From positions 1,054,001 through 1,118,000 of the forward strand of contig OY756149.1 in assembly GCA_963576785.1 (NCBI GenBank): a stretch of DNA of 64,000 bases. The letters run 5' to 3'. Positions 57,370-64,000 of the stretch are shown in pieces. The position numbers were made by a program, and so were the translations under genes. The notes under the pieces are model-generated. The model was given only the letters and a program-made list of their open reading frames with translations. It searched no databases and was not told the origin of the DNA. How positions within the stretch are numbered: the first letter of the stretch is position 1; each line of letters starts with the position of its first letter. The DNA is from Chlorophyllum brunneum. Taxonomy: Eukaryota; Basidiomycota; Agaricomycetes; Agaricales; Agaricaceae.

Positions 57370-57625
57370 CGACTGAGCTAAGGCCATGAGGCACGAAGAC
57401 ATAGATAGATATGAATTTGTGTAGCATGTCCATGTGATGATTTGTATCATGAAGTGCACAGCATACATATATCTCGGCTGAGTATGGGATTATCTGCTTC
57501 CAAAAAGCGGTCGTATTCAATTTTTGGGAGGGACAGCAATTTTCTATGTCACAGCGCCGTATTCACCGGTAACCACGGGCCATTTATCACCAGTCATTTC
57601 TACCAGCATCTGTCAGTCCGTTAAT

Positions 57626-60600
57626 TCAACATGATAGCACCTCATCTTTTTGGTTCACTTCAGGCGCAGCAAGCACACACTCCTTTAATTTCGCAATCTC
57701 TTCAGCCGTCCCAAACACCGTCGACAGCTCAAATGTCGTTTGGCACCCCCGCCTAAACTCGTCCACACGGTCCGATGCAATCTCTCTCAAGACTTCCAAC
57801 ATCTCCAGCGCGACCTGAATCGTTAAGCCTTCCCTTCTGGGAGTATGATTCTGCCCACTATCACGTAACGAACCAAATAGCAAGTCCTCAACTTCACCAA
57901 CACTCGCGCCTAAAATCCGCATGGCCTTCACACAAGCCACTACTGCCTCTGCACCGAAGTTAGAATCGGAATCGGATGTATGCTTTTGGAGGTATTGCAT
58001 ATTATATGTTTCGAGCGAGACTTGGTTCTCGTCCGGTACGCCTAGTTGTTTCACGCCTTCGATGAACGCTGGGCCTATTGGTACGGGTGGTGTTTGATCC
58101 TTGAGGATGGTCCGAATAAAGTGATGTAGATGCACGAGGCGCAGATGAAGGCTTGGATGAGAGGTATTGAGCGTTTGAGCGTGCGTTAGAGATGTTAGGG
58201 CTTGGAGAAGTTTTCCTTGATTATGTGAATGGGCGTCGTGAATGGTATGGAAAGAGTCGGAGGTAGTGAAAAATAACATACGACGACGGATAGCAATGTC
58301 ATAACTCAATAACCAGATCTCCATTCTGTCCTTCTCTCCTATATCCACCTTTGCAGACGTAAGCAGGTTTGTGAGGGGTCGTAGAAGTTTTGCTGCGGTT
58401 TCCAGACCGTCGGATGAGCTGAGGAGTTTGATGCCTTCCGGATCATCGTCCTTTGGAGGTGGTTCAAGGCCTTTATCTTCGTTTGTATTTTGTTGCTGTT
58501 GCGCTAACGTTTCGTATGTTGATGTTGATGTCAATCTAGGCAGGAGAAATGTACAAACCTTTCTTTTCTTCGGCCTTGGATGCGGCTTTCTTGGCCTTCT
58601 TTTTTGCTTTTTTCCCGGCTTCCGTTAGCTCAGCTATGACGCATGCGCCGGCTGTGAGTAGGGAGCAAGTATGGGAAGCCGAAGATAACATACGGACTGC
58701 GGCTGCTGCTTTAGTTATTGAAGGATCATCATGGGCGGCGAGGAAGATCTTTAAGGGTACGGAACTGAATAAACATGACTGGATTGGAGATAATAGATTG
58801 ACGTGCCTGAGAGGCAGCCAGAGCAGCCGTGACATATGCGGAATGGGCGCGTACATGATCTTCCCAAGTGATCAAACTAAAATCGTCCCCATCAATACAC
58901 ACGACGCGGGAGAGAAGCCCGAGGTCTGTACACATACTTAAGATAAATGTTCACAGTGAACTTGCGTAGATTGTATCCATGAAAATCGTACTGATCATCT
59001 TCAAAGTTTTCAATGACCTTGATGACAGTCATGTATTTCTTGAGTGCGAGGTTGAGTTTGTTGTTTATCCGGTGGGCGTTGGCTTCTTCGAGGAGGTAGA
59101 GGAAGGATTGCATTTCTTCAAGGTCTGCGCCTGGGGATGTCGCATCTTTCTATTGGTCAATATCCAACGTCAGTCGTGTTTTGGAACACTGGACGGAGGG
59201 AGTGCGTGATCGTACTTTGGTGAACATGCCGAGAATATTGTTTGCTTCCTCGACCATTCCCGCACGAAGGAGGTACTTCCCGGTTTTGGTATTTAGGAAC
59301 CTGTCTTGGCCATCTAATAGTCGAGCTTCGTTCACTGCGCGCGCTCCGCCGAGGTAGTCACCACACCGCTTCAACACTCGGCCTTTGAACATCAGCAAGT
59401 CGGGCAATGTGGGTGTATGATCAATCGCTTTGTCTAGAATATGTAGTGCCCTTGCATGGTCGCCCAGATATGAGTAATGTTGTGCGAGGTAATAAAGTGC
59501 CCATAGATGTGTCGAGGGATCGTTGTCATTATCGGGCGAGGGATTGGAGTCGAGTTCAGTTTCGAGAAATCGTTGAATGATTTGTTGTTTTTCGGGGTTG
59601 GTGGGAGAGTATAGGGATTTCAGATCAGAGAAGAGGGATGGAATGCCTTTTTGGAGCGCAGAGCGGGCATAAGGCTTGACAAGCTTTTCGAAAATGGGGC
59701 CTTGAGCGAGGGTGAGGGCAAGACGCTTGGGAGCAGCTGCACGGGGAACTTGGGAGGCGAGGGTTTGAAGAATGTCTAGAGCTTCCACAGCTGTGGGGGC
59801 TAGCGAGGGAATGAGTGGTAGTGATGGGTGAGGAGGATGAGGGAAGATACCTTTAGGGTCGAGGGAAAGGCCTTTTTGAGAGAGATAGCCTCTGTAGTAG
59901 TCATAGCAATCGGGATTGTGGTCTATCATTGCACGCCAAGCCGACTCTGCTTCAGGGGCTTGGGATTTGGTTAGGAGACGCGCTAAGGAGATGTGTCAGG
60001 ATGAGGGAGATGAGAAATAAAGCTGTTACGTACCCCGATATTCCATGATCGAGGTGCGGTCGAGGATCATCCGTTCCTTTGCGCTGCCGTCGAGCATATC
60101 AAGTGCCTCCTTGAGCTTTCCAAGGTCCTCGAGGACACGGACGTGATATAGCAGCGTCTCGGAGTGCTCGACATCATAATCTGGGATATTCTGATGGGGC
60201 TGTCAGAGAAAGATCGGAAGGTCAAATTAACGGCGTACCTTGAGAGTCCGTTCATACTGCTCCAACACCCTCCTGCTCTCAGCGAGATTACCATTGAGAT
60301 GATAAGCCACGGCGAGGGCGATCCAGTGTTGGCGAAAGTTAGGACGGAGTCGGAGGATGGTATGTCGTGTCTCGATCAAGGCATCGAAAATTCTAAGCTG
60401 GGTCTGGAGATGGGCAGCATCGCGGAGGATGTTGAGGTTGTCCTATGGGTTTCTGGGGATTACACGGACTGGGTGGGTGTGGGTGGGCGTAGGATGCTCA
60501 CCCTGTCGAATTTGAGGGCCTGGGTGTAAGACTTGAGAGCCTCTTCGTAGTTTTTCTCGCCTTTCTGGATGAGGCCAAAGACGTGCCAGCAGATGTGGGA

Positions 60601-60888
60601 GGTGAGGTCGAGACGCATGCCCTGCTTAACGAGGTCTATGCCCTCATCGCGCCGGCCCATGTGGGTGAGGACGAGGCCCTTCATGCAGATGGTTTCTGGA
60701 GGGTGGTCAGGGGGGGTTGTGGGGCGTGGTGGGTGCGTACCGCCGTGCTCTGGACATTTCCTGAGGATCTGCTCTGCGGTCTTGAGGCCCTTCTTGAGCT
60801 GCCTGGACTCGTAGAGGTTGAGGAGGTCCTTGAAGAGCGAGGCCTCTTTTGAGGGCAGAATGCGTTTGGCGGGCACTGGCTTGCTCAT
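57626..60888 (-). CDS. NAA15: NatA auxiliary subunit NAA15 (Nat1)
   Basis: Ribosome-anchoring TPR scaffold of the N-terminal acetyltransferase NatA; partner of the catalytic NAA10. ATG at 60888: MSKPVPAKRILPSKEASLFK, then KKGLKTAEQILRKCPEHGE and ICMKGLVLTHMGRRDEGIDL, the classic NAA15 start. TPR repeats continue through HWIALAVAYHLNGNLAESRR, DYYRGYLSQKGLSL, HLWALYYLAQHYSYLGDHAR and RFLNTKTGKYLLRAGMVEEA. A Lys/Ala-rich segment (KKAKKKAKKAASKAEEKK) precedes NEDKGLEPPPKDDDPEG. A helical C-terminal domain ends EVNQKDEVLSC at 57626. About eight short introns. The frames at 57626-58534 and 58536-60888 are one gene: the linker between them is the usual NAA15 basic region. It is divergent from PDS5. 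Confidence 0.92.
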
Positions 60889-60921
60889 GGTAGTCAACAA
60901 ACCTGCTCACAGACAACCATC
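60889..60921. promoter_or_regulatory. 33-bp spacer between divergent NAA15 and PDS5 start codons
   Basis: The ATGs at 60888 (-) and 60922 (+) leave 33 bp. Promoter elements must therefore lie inside one or both coding regions, or transcripts have very short leaders. Both starts are fixed by conserved N-termini. Confidence 0.6.
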
Positions 60922-63900
60922 ATGGTCGCCCAGACCAGACACCACAACAAGCTCGTCTTCCGCGACAAACTCGCGGGCAAGGGCCTCACCACAGACCAGA
61001 TCATCAAGAAACTCAGCGCCCTCTACGCCCAGCTCGAGAAACAGGACCAGGACGACATCGACACCAGTTCTCTATCAACCGCCCGTGCAGAACTCATTCA
61101 CAAGACCATCCTCCTCCACAAAGACCAGGGCGTACGCGCCTACACCGCCTGTTGTCTCGCAGAACTCCTCCGTCTTTACGCCCCAGATGCACCATACACC
61201 CAGCCAGAGCTACGCGACATTTTCCAGTTCTTCATCCGTCAGCTCAAGGATGGACTGAAGCATACCGAAACCGCTTATCACACCCAGTATTTCTCCCTCC
61301 TCGAATCTCTTTCCACAGTCAAGAGCGCCGTCCTCGTCTGCGATTTACCCTCTGGCGACGAGCTCATGCTCGAGTTTTTCACCACGTTCTTCTACATCGT
61401 GCGACGCGGTACCGCGAACAAGAAGATGGAGTCATTCATGGGAGATATCCTCATTGCCCTCTTGGACGAATGTCAGTCTGTCCCCCAGACCGTGTTGGAT
61501 ACGATCCTCGCGCAGTTTATGGACAAGGACACGGTGAGTACCCTCGCATATCGCTCTTGTTTCGAGACGCTCATACCCCACACAGCGGCTAGAACAACCC
61601 GCGTACAGGCTTGCGGTAAATGTCTGCAGCGGTGTCTCTGACAAACTCCAACGTCCCGTCTGTCAATACTTTACCGACATCATCGTCGACTCTGCACGCT
61701 CCGCCGCCGCCAACACTTCCAACGCCTCGTCCGACGACGAGAACGAAGACGACAAGTTCGAACAACTCCAAAACACGCATGAACTTATCAGACGCTTACA
61801 CCAAACGTGCCCTGCCATATTACACGGCGTGATCCCGCAACTCGTGGAGGAATTACGCGTCGACCATGTCAATGTTCGGCTTTTGGCTACACAAGCGTTG
61901 GGAGAGATGTATGCGGATAAGAATGGTCCAGAGTTGGCGAGCAAGTATCCTGCGACGTGGGATGTTTGGATATCGAGGAAGAATGACAAGGTCGTTGCAA
62001 TCAGGTTGAAATTTGTCGAGTCTCTGAAGGCGTTGGTGGCGAACTTGCCCACAAAGCGCGAAGCACTGGCAGGTGTGTGTTTCAGTTGGTCTGCGTGGTC
62101 TACGCGTCATTCTGACAGGACAACCCAGAGGCCCTTGAGGCAAAGCTTTTAGACCCGGATGACAGGGTTCGAACAGCCGCATGCAAGATGTTCTCGCAAC
62201 TTGACTACGAATCTGCGTTGCACAACATGTCGGAAGAGCTGCTACGGAGCGTGGCTGGTAGATTCTTGGACAAAAAGGTGCCTTTTGTCTCTCATCCTCG
62301 TCCCTGTAGCTAATTCACCTACAGGCCGCTGTACGATCCGAGGCTCTCAACAGTCTGGGCAAACTCTATAGCCTCGCCTGTCCTGAAATGTATGTCATTC
62401 CCTTCCTTACTCCCTGGCTGCCTTATCACAAAACATAGTGAGAACAATGACGTTACTGCAATCAAAAAATTCGGCTGGATACCCAACTCGATTCTCGAGG
62501 TTGTTGGTCAATCTCCTCTCGTCAGGTGGGTCTCCTCCGTTGAGACAAGAAAATGATGCTGACAACAAGTTGTGGCTATAAGAGACGTCGTGGATCGCGT
62601 TTGGGCAGTCCACATCCTCCCGTTCACATCCTCTGGTCTCAAAGTCGGCGAGATTGATGAAGTACTATGGACAGAGAAACTGCTGAACGTGATGAAACAC
62701 TTGTCGGACAAGTCAGTTGAGCTTTTAATCTCCCTGTCGACTATAAAAGAGCCGTGCGTCCTACCGTCTTTCGCTCGGGGTGCTGACATGATTTGCTAAT
62801 TCGGTTCGTTGGCGTAGGAGACCTGGGTTGGCTGATAAGTACCTGGAAGCTTGTATCAAGTACAACGTACGTCCTCATGTTCGTCTTGGGTACAGTCTCC
62901 TGACGGAACGTGCAGGGCGGAGTGATAGACAAAGACGAGGAGACGGTGACGCATACATTGCATGCATCTATCCAAGCTCTTACTGGTTCGCTCCCCATCC
63001 ACTTTCCCGACCTTCTTAAACCTCAAATGGTCCCACATAGCCTTCGTGTACTCGAATGACCACAAGCCATCCGAGGACCTCCACTCTTTCGCAAAATTGA
63101 ACGAAAATCGATTCTATAAACTCCTCAGAACCTGCTTCAACGCACAAACTGACATCAAAACATTAGCCAAGTCATCCGTAAGCCCTTTCCTCCTTCTCTT
63201 GCCCACCTAACCCTACCTATACCGACCCAGAACGAATTCCTCCGCCGCTTAGACCAATCTTCTTCCTCCCTGACGCCAACCTTCTCCACACTCCTCTATA
63301 GAGGAAGCTTCCACATCTTCAACCACTCATCCATCCCCACACTCCTCAAAAAAATCTTCAGACGACGTGCCAGCACGTCCCCTTCTGCACAACTCGCAGG
63401 TGCCAACGCTGTCATCGTCCTCAAAGCGATAGCGAAATGGGCACCAGGGCTGGGTAGAGCTCATATTGGGGAGCTGTGTAAATGCATTGTCGGGGATGAA
63501 AGTAATGAATTAGTAGAAGTTGCGTTGAGGTTGCTGGCAAATCTGGTTAGAACTGAGAAGGACGTGGTTGTAAATGATAAAAAGATGCTGGAGAGGGTAA
63601 GGAAAATTGTATTGGAGACTGGGAGGAAACAGGTCAAGTTTGCCGCGAGGTTCTTGGTCTTGAACACGTCTTTGGGTGTAGAGGCCGCGAGGGGGGTGCT
63701 TGAGGTACGTTGCCCCCGTACCAGCGTATATGATTAATGCTGATGCTGGTCATGGTAGCAAATCGTGGACCAGCTAGGGGGGGCGGAAGATGCAGAACTG
63801 GCTGCGCATGTTGCTGCCCTCGTAGAGTATGCAAGATACGCGCCAGAACTGTTCGATGAGCGGAGTGATGTTATTCTGGAGCATTTGGTGCGGAGGGTGA

Positions 63901-64000
63901 TTAATGTTCCAATACTCGTACGCGCCCTTCCTGTCTTTCTTAAAGTTGGTTCATAACCACACACACACCAGGACGAAACACCAGAAGGCGAAGAGGAGTC
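60922..64000 (+). CDS. PDS5: Sister chromatid cohesion protein PDS5, 3' end beyond the window
   Basis: HEAT-repeat regulator that binds cohesin with Wpl1 and Eco1 and controls its loading stability. ATG at 60922: HHNKLVFRDKLAGKGLTTDQ and IIKKLSALYAQLEKQDQDDI. The conserved block HKDQGVRAYTACCLAELLRL and YAPDAPYTQPELRDIFQFF is diagnostic of Pds5. Later exons give RLHQTCPAILHGVIPQLVEE, LLATQALGEMYADKNGPELA and RVRTAACKMFSQLDYESAL. Further on come AVRSEALNSLGKLYSLACPE and, near the window end, VALRLLANLVRTEKDVVVND and LAAHVAALVEYARYAPELFD. About nine introns of 45-60 nt, all consistent with GT..AG. No internal stops after splicing. The C-terminal part lies outside the window. Confidence 0.92.

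Noticed and set aside
57626..58534. Separate gene from the rest of NAA15
   Set aside because: The Lys/Ala-rich linker and the segment EPPPKDDDPEG are typical of the NAA15 C-terminal region, and an intron joins the two frames.
1..64000. CRISPR arrays, bacterial operons, prophage or origin signals
   Set aside because: The window is intron-rich nuclear fungal DNA. No regularly spaced repeats or bacterial gene order are present.

Overview
This window is nuclear DNA of a filamentous basidiomycete, most likely a mushroom-forming agaricomycete. Genes carry many introns of about 50 nt with GT..AG borders. Conserved eukaryotic genes sit head to head with very short spacers. There is a PL4 rhamnogalacturonan lyase, a GH18 chitinase and fungal-type gypsy, LINE and Tc1/mariner elements. 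No tRNA, rRNA or CRISPR array was found.

Left arm, 1-16.4 kb: the 5' part of the ribosome-quality-control ligase LTN1 (-), the stearoyl-CoA desaturase OLE1 with its cytochrome b5 tail (-), a secreted beta-lactamase-fold serine hydrolase (-), a many-exon PL4 lyase (+), a PTEN phosphatase (+), a P-loop GTPase (paralogue 1, -), an unrecognised secreted or membrane protein (+), and the terminal exon of a minus-strand gene that stops being readable where the repeat block starts.

Repeat block, about 16.4-39.6 kb: an AT-rich island of nested transposons in two towers. Tower A is a gypsy LTR element (17140-28468) with a LINE inserted in its integrase (22199-25665). Tower B is an old LTR pair (28488-29051 and 38745-39310) that encloses a Tc1/mariner element (30267-38207), itself split by a second gypsy element on the minus strand (31390-37721). 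Most coding regions are damaged by transition-type stops. Both gypsy elements carry an extra ORF between integrase and 3' LTR, antisense in A and sense in B.

Right arm, 39.8-64 kb: GTPase paralogue 2 (-), SRP19 (-) divergent from a small cysteine-rich membrane protein (+), a GH18 chitinase (+), GTPase paralogue 3 (+), the SWR1-complex subunit SWC5 (-) divergent from ribosomal protein eL42 (+), a GNAT acetyltransferase (+), a degenerate-looking GNAT relative (+), the NatA auxiliary subunit NAA15 (-), and the 5' part of cohesin regulator PDS5 (+).

The conserved genes are housekeeping functions without an obvious shared pathway. The accessory signals most worth attention are the three dispersed GTPase paralogues with copy-specific lesions, the tandem GNAT pair that shares an intron position, and the extra ORFs of the two gypsy elements.
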